This document shows, piece by piece, positions 1 to 9,950 of a DNA stretch of 21,534 bases. Numbering within the stretch: the stretch's first letter is position 1; the number at the start of each line of letters is the position of its first letter. The DNA is taken from positions 1 to 21,534 of the forward strand of contig RBZT01000377.1 in the NCBI GenBank assembly GCA_003693705.1, written 5' to 3'. The notes under the pieces were generated by a model. It saw nothing but the letters and a program-made list of their open reading frames with translations, searched no databases and was not told where the DNA came from. The stretch comes from Polymyxa betae (Eukaryota; Endomyxa; Phytomyxea; Plasmodiophorida; Plasmodiophoridae). The translations under genes were made by a program, and so were the position numbers.

Positions 1-2
1 AT

Positions 3-125
3 GATGACCACGACGAGCCGGCGGACGAGCCCGAGGTACCTGAACACAGGCCTGGCTATGACTCCGCCCCTACTCCCGCCCCTGCCCGACTTTCGGGCCC
101 GCCTGTCCTCCCGCCGGCGCGTTGA
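3..125 (+). CDS. C-terminal fragment of an unknown protein (partial, enters from left edge)
   Basis: Reading from base 3, a frame stays open to a TGA at 123-125 and encodes about 40 residues. The first dozen are acidic (DDHDEPADEPEVPEH), followed by a Pro/Ala-rich tail ending LPPAR. The GC content is high, like the exons of the other genes here and unlike the AT-rich sequence that follows. No domain is visible. The frame starting at the ATG at base 1 is also open to 159 but gives an Arg/Ser/Pro-rich string that looks like a shadow. This is probably the last exon of a gene lying to the left, but the fragment is too short to be sure. Confidence 0.3.
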   Translation, partial: DDHDEPADEPEVPEHRPGYDSAPTPAPARLSGPPVLPPAR

Positions 126-936
126 CGCCGTTCCCGGCCGCCATAGTTTTGGCTCTTAGCCGCTAACCGAAATTAATACACTTAAAAGTACCTAACCCTA
201 ACCCTAGACTCAACTCTCCGCTACCGCAGCGTATCTCCCCCTATAATGCGAGTACTTGCCAGGTACTGAGCCTGTACGACCCCCACAGAACGCATGTTGC
301 TAGAAGTATAGACAGATAGGCGAGTCTTGATCATGCAGAGGCTGGGTCGGGTGTGATGGGACCGGTAAGGGGGCGTTATCACTGCAAGGACTGGCTTCTA
401 CTGATGATTGGGTCCAGAGTAGTGATAGTAGAGAGAATGAGACAGAATTGGGATAGTGAGGTATTCTAATATCAAGACCGTTTCACATAGGAGTATGGGC
501 GAATCATGCAATTAAATAGGCACTTTTTCAGCGATATTTTGCAGCTGGTATCCAAAAGGGCAATTATTGGTTTTATTGTGATCTTGCTGTCAAGACTATG
601 GAAAGCATTTAAAAAAAAATTGCCAGCAGAGAGGCCAGTCTATTAAACACCAGTTAAACAAGTCACGAGGCGTTCGACCCTTGAGCGTTACCTAGTCTGA
701 TAACTGATCCCTTCGGCAAACCTGCTTGAACGTTTGCCTGACCAAGAAGCGAGGTGCTTAGCAAACCATTTCGACGAAACAATGCCAGCAGATAAGCAGT
801 CATCACCTTGAATACTGCTTGGCAGAAATCCCTCACCAAAATCATTCACTGCTAGGCTGTATATTTTCCCAAACGCTCCGTTCGGTATTGAAAAAAGAAG
901 TTTGATGCTTTTCAAAGTGAGGATATTTCTGTCGCT
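126..936. other. Gene-poor stretch
   Basis: Apart from the CCCTAA stretch I see no supported gene. On the minus strand 915-688 is open for about 75 codons (no ATG at its start) and lies in the same frame as the broken gene at 1318-937, just past its TAA. It could be a decayed 3' part of that gene, but an AATAAA overlaps that TAA and suggests the transcript ends there. Confidence 0.4.
191..208 (-). repeat. Short telomere-like CCCTAA stretch
   Basis: About two and a half copies of CCTAAC/CCCTAA, with the C-rich strand on the left side, which is the orientation of a left chromosome end. Because GC-rich, apparently coding DNA lies before it, this is an interstitial copy rather than a chromosome end. 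Confidence 0.6.
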
Positions 937-1375
937 TTATTCGTGCGCTTGAGAGAATCGAATCATTTGTAGTTTATTTTTATCAGTATTTTGAAAATAC
1001 AAACACAGCGTTGTCAAGCAAGATTTCATCCGAGAACCTGTACTGACAGTATCACATAATCCTTCAAGTTCTGATTTCAGCTCCAGTGTACGTTGCTCGA
1101 AAGAATGAGTTTCATGGTGAAGATGCATACTGGTACAAACAGCAAAAAACTTGTTCACAGGAGAATCACAATAATGAGAATGACTCCTAGACAGGATGAT
1201 GACGCCTTTTTCAAATTATCGATCGTGACTAAACATCTTCGGATTGACGAACAGGTGATAGCAACACTCGCGATTTCTTTCAAAGACGACAAAATCTCGC
1301 AAGAAAACCTCTCGACTCCTATCAATCTGCGTGCTCTGCGGTCATGCCAACAACGTACGGGAGGCGCGTGGCCAT
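937..1375 (-). pseudogene. Small unknown gene, interrupted by a stop; possibly a pseudogene
   Basis: A minus-strand frame reads from a short first exon (ATG at 1375, MATRLP) through a proposed 40-nt intron (1358-1319, GTACGT..ATAG) into residues SREVFLRDFVVFERNRECC. It then meets a TAA at 1218-1216. The same frame is open again beyond it to a TAA at 939-937, which overlaps an AATAAA signal. The part after the break contains VNKFFAVCTSMHLHHETHSF and a charged helix-like run (LELKSELEGL). The two halves look like one protein split by a nonsense change or by an unrecognised intron. The 40-nt intron is shorter than those of the 17-exon gene, so the first exon is uncertain. Another frame is open from 1433 to 1155 but looks less protein-like. 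I do not recognise the family. Confidence 0.35.
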
Positions 1376-1537
1376 CCACCACTATTGTTGGTTCCGTGCA
1401 GTGACGGGGCCCTTTACGGCGCGGCCTCCCCACCTCACCTCTCTTACTGACCAGAAGGTTACCTCTTAATCGTCATTCCTTTCACTAACCCGCTGTGACG
1501 TTGGGCGGCTGTGGGGACGGGCGTGCTGGCTCCCGGG
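1376..1537. promoter_or_regulatory. Possible bidirectional promoter region
   Basis: About 160 bp lie between the proposed start of the minus-strand gene (1375) and the ATG of the 17-exon plus-strand gene (1538). The region is GC- and CpG-rich, unlike the AT-rich DNA upstream. The head-to-head arrangement suggests a shared promoter. I see no convincing TATA box. This is inference from layout only. Confidence 0.3.
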
Positions 1538-4500
1538 ATGATCGGAGTTTCAGACTCGAGGGCCTTGTTGCTGTCAGTGGCGGTGCTGGCCGCAACGGTG
1601 ACTGCCGGTCGGACCAGCCGCTCTGGTATTGCTCCCGAACGAATCTCAATCTATGTTTAGGGTGTGTTTGGGATGATGTCCTGAGCTTGGCCCCGGATGT
1701 AGGTAATGCCTTGATTAATTTTGATGCCGATCTGTTCGGTGGGCCGTTGAAAGCGTCCAGCAATCCGGGCTTCACCTACGATCAGCTCTACAAATTCGAA
1801 TCGATTCTGCAAAGACAGAAAGGTAACTTTACGCTGGCCTCGTTTCGCTGACTTTTCTGATGATTTTTGCAACATTTGTGTTTTTCACTTGCAGATTGAT
1901 TTCGGGTAAAATGTTTTCGTTTGCATTGGTAGTACGGCTTTAATCTTCTTTTCTTTACAACATAAGCCTTTTCGAATATTAATGGGAATACTCATCTATG
2001 GAAAAATACTTAACCTGATGTTAGAAGTTGAAATTGATTGGATTAAGCAATCGCTCACTCCATGGAGAATTGGCGAGCGCTCCATATCAGAACTTCTACA
2101 GATGCAAGCTCTACTTCAGATCTCGTCACGAATAACTCCCGATTATACCGACGTTTTCGACCCGCTTACTGATGAAACCTCAGAAGAAATCGTATCGGAA
2201 GAGGTGCTTTTCTGTTTGCACAAATTACTCCTTCCGATTTTATTTCCTGAAACGTTTTCACATGTTTACAAGCTTTTTCTGATTTTTTCCCAACTTTTCC
2301 ATTTTCCATTTGCCTTATAATCGCCAGCCTTTAATATGAATATTTTCTATTACCAGTATTGTTGCTTTAAGATTGTATAGCTTTTCATGAATTTTAGCTC
2401 TTTCAGCGTCAATTTCCTGCTTCTTAATTCCTGGCGGCTGGCTCCCCTTAGGAATGTTTTCATTCAACTCGCTTACCGATAATCTTGCTGAGTTTTCTAT
2501 CCTACTTTTTGTCCCATTGCGCACAATTGTAACTATATTTCCTTCAGTTGGTGAAAGCTGCTGGTGAAGGCGATTTCTTCGAATGTTATTCGATCCTTCG
2601 GCAGCTCGTCGTTTTGGGGTCGACCAAGACCTGGCGAGCCATTATCGAATCACATTCGGATCGCATCGTCACCCACGTGCTGGACCTGTCGTTTTACGGC
2701 GCGCAAGCGACATGTTCGTTCGTGCGGCGCGCCCTTCCGGACGCCGACGACGCCCTGACAATGAAGTTGATTCTGCGCGCGCTAGATGGTGTTTTTGTCC
2801 AAAGACTTGCTAATATTATTACGAGCTTCGATCCACAAAGCATCGCTCGCTGCGTTGATCAACTCTTCCAGTAATGCTCGTTTTTTTCTTTTTGGCAAAC
2901 TTTTCTTTTCTTTGGTTCATTTTGTCCTCTTCTCTGTTTGGTGTATCATTCTGGGATTTTTTTTCTACAAAGTTTCCAGAAGAGACATTGGCTTAACTTT
3001 CTTAAATTTTGTATCAATGCGATTTCAATAGTTTCTTTTTACACTGTTGTCATTTCTCTTAACCAACCGTCTTGCTTCATTGTAGGACGGAGTGTGCTGA
3101 AATGTCTGACCATCAGCAGCAGAAGCGATTTCTTATATTAGCTCTGGCCTGCCGCAGGGCCGAATATGGTCAATATGACCACCAGAATCACGACCTTCTC
3201 GATGGTTTATTCCAGCGTCATCTTTCAACCGGGCGTTGCTCGCTCGCCGTGATTTTACTCGCCCGAGATTTAGGCTCCAAGAGGATTACCAGGCTTGTCG
3301 ACTATGTTTCCAACGAGAGGTAATTCACATTTCGGCTTTTGAATTTTTTCGGTAATTTTTATTCGCACATGTTTCTTGGAAATTTTTGTCTTGATTTTGC
3401 CCAAGATTTTTTTTGAACAAATTTGAAGTTTCTGTTTATTTCCCGCTCTTCTTTCTAGCAAATATTTAGATTTTCAGCTTCTAGTATTTGGTTTTTGCTT
3501 CTGTTTCTTGCTGAGATTCTGTTTTGAGCACGTCTGAATAATCTAATGCTTCTATTTAATAATTTGTTCATGATTCTGTCTTGCTTAGGGAGAGGCGAAA
3601 TTTACTACCACTAAACCCTCAACTAATCGAAGCGATGGCTGCAGCTCGTAAGGTGCTCTGGCCGACACCTAGTTTCATCCAACTCGGCGACACTTCGTGG
3701 CTACGAAATTATATTCAGAAAATGGTGCTTTCTCTCGAAACTAACGGGCTGGATCGGATTGTCAGCGCTGTACCCATAAATGTGATTAGCTCAATTTTCA
3801 ACGACATGCTTAAGAAAATGTAAGCGCTTTTTCGGACCACGCCAATCCAATCTGATTCGTTGCAGGTCTAAGGAGCAAACTCTATCCGAGAATGCTCCGA
3901 AATGGATTCGAGCTATTGCTGATTTTGGCCCTCATATGTCATCACTGGCCTTATCTAAAGATTTGTGGGAAGTTATTGACAGGTAAGCGTTTGCAAACGT
4001 CGTTTTTTCTCCATTTTTTTGTTCCGTTTTCCTTGAATGCTGATTACTTTACGATCCTTTCATCGTCCATTGTTTTTGTTTTCTGACCATAAATTTTGTC
4101 ATTCTTTCACAGTTTCTGTTTACCTATTATGGGTTGATTGCAATAGAATTCTTCTCTTTTCGAATTTCGAATTTGTGCATTCGTCTCTTTAACCAGCATC
4201 TCAGCGTGACGGAGGAAGACGACGTGACCATGGCCGCTCTTCACGAGGCGGCCGCCGTTGCATACAGCCGCGCCGAATTCGACTCACACCGCACGCTGCC
4301 GGCCTTCTTCGGCAGCAACTCAGCTGCTTCTATTTACACATTCAATTCCTATGCCGTACTCGAGCGCGTTACGGAGACGTTCTGGCGGGCCAGCCTGGCT
4401 GCGATGGCGCGCATGTCGCACACAGAGCTGAACACTCCGGATTCAACCATGGATCAGACGGCGCTCGAAATGCTCATCAACCTTTTGTAATGTTTGCCTT

Positions 4501-7356
4501 GTATTTTTGTCTTTCATGTTAAGCTAATTTCCCTCTCCCGTTTCACGATCGTTTTCGCCCTCGCGAGAATATTTCGACAATTTTTTTTTCGAATATTTGG
4601 AATGGGAGCTGATCCGTACTGGCCCCATGCAGGTTCGAGGAACATATCCAACCAGAGCATCGGGATTTGTACGTCGCGAATGTGGAGCAGGTGAACCTGC
4701 ACATGTTCGCCGATATGTCGGAGCGGATCGAGTTCGTGGACAACAATTTTCTGCCGCTGTTTGTGGATGGCGATCTGCAGCCTCGTCTGTTACTGGCTGG
4801 CCTGTCAACTGAAGCGAAAAAGGATTTCCTCAGTAGAATGATTGAGATTATGTAAGTTCTGCCCTTTGCACCATTTGTTTTGTCTTTGAAATTCTTTCAC
4901 ATTTTCGAAGCTTTTTTCACGGTGCCTTTTTTCATCATCATCGCCTCCCATTTCATTGTGTATATTGCAATGTACAGTTGAAGCTTTAGCGTTTTTTCAG
5001 CTTGTGCATCAAAATGCAATCTAAATTGCTATATTCAGGTCACCACAATATCTGTCAGCAATGAATTCAGACCAACTGGCAGCTATCGGTCAAGGCCTTC
5101 ATTCAATGATTTCAGAATCGCCCGATCTGTTGGTGTTTCTGGTTCGGGGCCTTTCTGAAGCTACTTGGTATTGTTACATAATTTTTTTTCTTGCTGTCTT
5201 GTACTTCGACATTATTTTTTATCTCAAAACAGTTCATGATCTGTTTTTCGTTTTTTTTTTCTGTCTGAATCTTCATTTCTCTTCTGCTTCCATCTTCTAT
5301 TCTTCTCTTCGGGTTTCTATGTGAATTGCTGAGACGTTTATTCAGGAAATCAAAGGACGTCGATCAACTTACAGTTGCCGGCACGATCGCGTGTCTCGCC
5401 GGCCGTGCGTTGGGCCAGGAAGAGGCTGCCTTGCTCTTGAGTCTGGTCAACATCCAGATGGGCCTCGATCTGGAACCGTATGACGTGGTTGCCTTCACCG
5501 ACGAATTCTACGGCGGATTCTCCCAGGAAGCTCTTCAATCAACCCTCAAACTCCTCATTTTGTACGTTCTCGTTGGCCTATTGAACCTTTCCTGTTTCAC
5601 ATTCTGTCTTTGCTTGACTTTCTCCACTTTCAATGCTGTTTGTTGCGATTGCCTTTTTTTCACTTTGTTGAATCGTCTCGATAGGGGAGAACCAGAATGG
5701 CGGGATGAGGCCCAACAGGTCCGGGATAATTTGACGCCTGAGTCGCTGGCCGGATGCCTGGCGGATTTCGCCAACCTTTCCCCGGTGCTCTGGGCCGAGA
5801 TCTTCGCCCCGGCTCTGCTCAATGCCATGCGGGCCGAAGACGTCACCGACCTGCATCAGGTCCTGACGTACTGGCTTCCCCAGGCGCAGCCACAGCGGAA
5901 CCACTGCCTGGCAGAGGTCATACTGGCTGCCGCCGCACCGGGCCCTGATTTACTGTTCGAGATGATGACCGACGCGGATTCCGTTTTCCTTCTGGACTAT
6001 CTCAGGTAACATTTCACGAATCATTGGTTGTTTTATTGTTTTTTATTTTATTTTTCAATTCTGCTTCGTTTTTTGGCTTGATTCTCACCAATTCACGGCA
6101 AAAAATTATTCCTTTTCGCTTTTTGAACTTTCAGTAAGATTTGATGATGCTGTTTAGGGGCAAACCTGATGAAGTTCTTGAGTCTCACGACACCCTGTTA
6201 CTGCGGACGTTACGCTTCGTACTGGACCACAAGTATGGGCGGGTACCTGTTTGCGGATTCGACCGCTGATGTTGTTCAGATTTTCGCTGAGAGCGAATCT
6301 GTTCTATGGGCATGATCTAGATCTGTTTCGGCAGCGAGGTCGATCTGTGATCTGGGCCCTGCTGGCCCGTGTCCTGGAATCGCATTCCGATCTCCACGAA
6401 GGGCTCGTCTCCGTATTCGCCACTTCCCCCAACGAGCAGATGTAATTTGTGATCTGGCCTCGTCTTTTAATCAACGCATTTTGCGGCTTTCTTTTTTCTT
6501 TATTTTTGCTCTAAGAATTTGAGGATCTTTTCCGGTTTTGCTCCATTTTCACCAAACTTTGCAGCCTTTTCCTTTTCGGAATTCCCTGTCAAACATTTGT
6601 ATCTTTTTTCCGTTTGCGCCTTTTGTGCATATAGTTCGTTCCAGCATTTTTTCGTTCCACATTTTTCACCAGACATCTCACGTTTGTAATGCCAATTCTT
6701 TATTCACAGAGAGTCCGAGAAGCTGAAGCTCTTAACCGAGGTAGTCAGCCTGAAGGATTCCGTCAAAGTCTTCAACGCGGTCCTTGCGTTAGTCTCGAAG
6801 CTGCCGCCGTCCGCTCTGAATCGCGACGTCGCCTCCGGGCAGAATATTTTGACATGGCTACTCCGGCGCGGAACTCCAAACGCCGAAATCTATCGCAACA
6901 TCCGGCCCATCGTTCGTAAGATGTCCCCAGAAGCGCTCGGCGGCGTCGTACTGGTCCTGGCGGAACGTGCGGTCCCATTCGTTAACGACCCGTATGATCC
7001 TTTTGGTTGTAGTTTACTTTATCTGATTCTGTCATAACAGGAAAGGATGGGATTCGTTTCCCAAATTCTTCCATGATAACGTCCCTCTGGAACTGCAGTA
7101 TTCGTTGAGATTGGCGGCCTTGAACACGTCCAAATCCGAACTGGGCCGTGTGACCCGCTACCTGCACCATCAGTGTAATCGAAAACGGAAACGAATTGTG
7201 GCCATAGACTGGAAACTGGGTTCGTTATGCATCTTTCGCTATCCTTTGATTAATTGATGGATTGTTTCAGTGGATGTTGTGATTGAGCATGCCGGTGGAA
7301 GCTTTGTGGAGGTCAGCTCTGCCACGAGATCTTCGAAGAAGGCAAGAATCATGTGA
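1538..7356 (+). CDS. 1088-residue helical-repeat protein of unknown family, 17 exons
   Basis: Exons: 1538-1607, 1661-1822, 2025-2203, 2548-2870, 3086-3319, 3589-3819, 3866-3982, 4205-4486, 4633-4851, 5039-5167, 5346-5561, 5685-6005, 6158-6232, 6280-6441, 6710-6991, 7041-7219, 7271-7356. Every intron is GT..AG and the frame holds at all 16 junctions, giving 1089 codons ending in TGA. The start was chosen because it opens a signal-peptide-like run (ALLLSVAVLAATVTAG). A donor at 1626, leaving a 35-nt intron, would also keep frame. The body is leucine-rich and almost entirely predicted helix, in units of roughly 25-105 residues that largely match exons, as in ARM/HEAT-like solenoids. The C-terminus is basic, with RKRKR near residue 1048 and SSKKAR near 1083. 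A basic, nuclear-type tail sits oddly with a signal peptide, so either the first exon or the secreted reading may be wrong. No known family is recognised; a mesothelin-like secreted superhelix or a nuclear scaffold are both only guesses. Confidence 0.8.
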
Positions 7357-8159
7357 CGAACCCGCTCTGTGTATGAGCCTGCTTATTGCAAGTCTTGTAA
7401 ATTCGGTCACCGCCTCCTGCTGCGCTCTGCTTACTTTTTCGTATCACATGGTCAAAAGTTCAATACAGCAGCGGTGGTGTAATAGCATTTGTTCCGCTTT
7501 GTCGCTACTTTGAAAGTACCATAGCTTCTAATAGCATGAGAAAGCAAAATTAGTTTTTTATCGCAGCTGTGTTTATGTCATTTGTAGCCAATGAAGCATT
7601 TCCCGGGGCTCTCTCAGGTGCCGGCTCAGACGATTGCAGAATACTTCCTGAGCAGCATTTAGTAGCATGCTGATTGCCCAATCAAATCTGTAGAAACAAT
7701 TTATTTTGATTGATAGTAAGTTCACATTGGATTTGATGGTGTATTCTATGCCAATTTCTTGCTGTCCTATTCAGGGATCTATTTCGACAACCGCCATTTC
7801 TATCTATTATCGCTGAACGAGAATCTAGAATTCGGATGTTGCCATTGGTACGCAGCTCGATAAAGGTTAGGGTTTTGGGGGGTTCCGCTCCGATTGAAAA
7901 CTCAATATAAGTTCAACGGAGCCCGAGGAATTGAGTTCGGCTGCTATGGCGTAGACAGCAGAACGACTGCAATTAGCAGGTCGCAAGAAAGTCGGCTCGG
8001 CTAAAGTATCTGGCTACAGAGGCGTCTCACATCTCAAGTCTGTTGCGCTCTATTCGATATTGCTTTACAGCTATCTGACTGACATCTCCCTTATCGGTTT
8101 AAAAGCGTTTTGGAAGTCTAATAAAATGTTAGGGTTCATTATACTGTTAGTCACTCTTC
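7357..8159. other. Intergenic stretch between convergent genes
   Basis: It separates the end of the 17-exon plus-strand gene from the 3' end of the cysteine-rich minus-strand gene. I see no supported gene. It contains two TTAGGGTT motifs (7867-7874 and, just inside, 8129-8136) and no clear polyadenylation signal close behind the TGA at 7356. Confidence 0.5.
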
Positions 8160-9075
8160 TTAAGAAAGGATCCAGTGGTAGAGATTTTGATCGCTGTAAC
8201 AAAAGTGCAGTCTTCAGCAGCCTTTGCCATTCACAGGCGACAGCCAATTGTGTGATCATTCACAAAAGGCAGTTCTGAACCGATGTTTTCTATAAAGGGG
8301 AGAGCTTCACGGCACATTTTCTTGAATCCCTAAACATAGTCAGAATTTCACAATTCGTACTTCAGCATAGCTCAAAATGGTCGCTTACCAAGGGCTTCTC
8401 GCATTGCTTTAGGCGCCCATCATTGCTCTGTATCTTTCGTGGATATTGCGGACAAAGTGCCGAACGTATTGCAACGAACATGTAGAATATGCAGTCAAGG
8501 CTGTTCGGGAAGAAGGCGCAGCCTCTTTAAGCCGAAAGTACAGCAACAGATATTGAGAACGAAGAGGATGAAGGCAGTGATGTTGCTGGTGATCGAAAAC
8601 ATCAGTAATATTACAACATTTCGATCACTGTGTAGATAGAGATCCAGACAGCAATTACAGTTGCGAAAACTTAAATTTATTCTTGATTATCCGCAGGCAT
8701 CAGAGCCGGACATTGTTCTGCCAATGCAGAACAATGTCTCTGTCGGAATTGATGGAAATCGATCTGATCTCCGAACGTCTTCACGAAATGCTCGACATCG
8801 TCATTACAATGGTCATGAAGGCAGCTCAATATGGGATTCACAGTATCAGTCATATAAACGTGAAAACTGGACGAAAAATTCCGCTTTTGTTCGTAAACTT
8901 GATCAGACAGGAATCGAATACAGTGGAGAAACGTTATCTGTGAAAAAATAAAAAAAATCACAATATTCGGACTCCTCTCATACTGTTTGGAAACCTTTGA
9001 TCTGATATCGAAGTGAACAATCCGAAAGGGTTCCGTGATCAGAATCTCGAACAAATTGAATATCATCCAGGCCAT
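8160..9075 (-). CDS. Cysteine-rich 189-residue orphan protein, five exons
   Basis: Minus-strand exons: 9075-8995, 8937-8712, 8522-8389, 8329-8235, 8193-8160. The four introns (57, 189, 59 and 41 nt) are GT..AG with phases 0, 1, 0 and 2, and the frame holds through all of them to a TAA. The ATG at 9075 has a good context (GCCATGG) and begins a hydrophobic segment (MAWMIFNLFEILI) that could be a weak signal peptide or anchor. The rest is helical and carries many cysteines (…SCLHDHCNDD…, RHCSALAEQC, LKQCEKPL, KKMCREAL, IGCR). The spacing loosely recalls small secreted Cys-rich helical proteins such as nematode DUF19 proteins, but that is only a resemblance. Weak points are the unusual donor GTCCGG at 8711, first-codon-position purine content that is low for coding DNA, and an overlap of exon 1 with another open frame (9483-8978). 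A plus-strand frame at 8683-8943 is also open. Confidence 0.45.
8709..8738. repeat. Perfect 13-bp inverted repeat with 4-nt loop
   Basis: The arm GACATTGTTCTGC (8709-8721) is followed by CAAT and the exact reverse complement (8726-8738). It can form a strong hairpin in RNA or DNA. On the minus strand it covers the proposed 5' splice site of intron 2 of the Cys-rich gene (exon end at 8712). Confidence 0.9.
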
Positions 9076-9886
9076 GGCCTGTCGCAATCTGCTGCTCGAA
9101 ACCGCAAAGTTCCCCGTCAACGATCAGGCGGGAACATTTCTCATGAAAGTTGGAATGCGGAAATGGGCTTCCCCATCGAGACTGGAAAGTTTTCAGATCT
9201 TTCTGGCAGCAGATCGTAAGACAGCATAGAATCGGAACACATCGATTCAGCCAGGAACAGCGGCCCGATTTCCATCCGTACTCTTTAGCCCATACGAGTT
9301 TCTTATATAAACTGCACATCAGAATCAGCTTCTGTAAAGTGTTCGTAGCGTTCCCAATTTCACTGGTTTCGGTCAACTCCATCTGGACACCTCGAACATC
9401 GATCAGCAACGACTTCTTCGAACAGCCAACGCCTTCATCATCAGAAAGGCACCAGCGGCGATTTGTGAGAAACTCAAACTCTTCTGCTTCAGGTGGTTTG
9501 TTCTACAGAAAATTAATCGAAAAAATTTGCAAGTGAAATTTAAAAAATATAGTTTTTGTTCTGCAAAAAATAAAAAAAAAGTTTTTGTTCTAGTGAAAAG
9601 TATAAAAAAGAATAGTTTTTGTTCTACAGAAAAAAAAAAGTTTTGCTCTACAGAAAAATAAAAAGAATGTTGAAACCGCAACCTACCAAAGAGGCTGTTG
9701 TAGTCCGTGATATCAGCCGCATCGAAATTTAATAAAGTGTTCAAATGCTGCTTTCGTTTTCGGCCCTCACTGTAATGATCACGGCGTATGAGCGATGCTG
9801 TTTGCGTGACGGCAACCGTCGCATCACTTTCGGTCGGTGGCCTCGGTTGAGGATCGCGAGTCGGTACGTCCCAATAGTTAGCGATA
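8978..9886 (-). CDS. Two minus-strand exons, likely 3' continuation of the zinc-finger gene
   Basis: Exon A (9886-9687) reads IANYWDVPTRDPQPRPPTES, then a basic GRKRKQ motif and LLNFDAADITDYNSLFG, ending at a GTAGGT donor. Its codon usage is coding-like and it has no ATG start, so it must be joined to something upstream. Exon B (from about 9483 to a TGA at 8980-8978) is open for 168 codons, beginning EEFEFLTNRRWCLSDDEGVG. Exon A joins the zinc-finger gene in frame if that gene is spliced at 9954, just inside its apparent final codons, rather than stopping at 9951. The A-to-B acceptor at GAAGCAG is in frame, whereas the nearer TGTAG at 9503 is not. The acceptor before exon A (ATAAAG) is poor. 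With these exons the zinc-finger protein would have 677 residues. The end of exon B overlaps the first exon of the Cys-rich gene, so at least one boundary is wrong. Confidence 0.4.
9497..9653 (-). repeat. Five irregular copies of a 3' splice-site-like unit
   Basis: On the minus strand the motif CTGTAGAACAAAAACT or a close variant recurs at about 9639-9653, 9614-9629, 9580-9595, 9551-9564 and 9497-9509. Each copy is preceded by a T-run, so each resembles an intron 3' end. Spacing is 25-54 nt. The copies lie in the intron between exons A and B described at 8978-9886. Confidence 0.7.
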
Positions 9887-9950
9887 CTTTATATAATTTG
9901 CGATTACGTATGCGTGATCTCGCGTCGTGCTGGCCCCTCCTCGCCTACTA

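Noticed and set aside
1093-1404. Plus-strand open frame of 103 codons
   Set aside because: It is antisense to the more protein-like minus-strand frame and has no splice or start context of its own.
8439-8951. Plus-strand frames, including one resembling a pipsqueak-type helix-turn-helix (EYAVKAVREEG)
   Set aside because: The match is short and breaks at a stop, and two canonical small introns with continuous frame support the minus strand here. Not fully excluded, since purine bias at first codon positions favours the plus strand.
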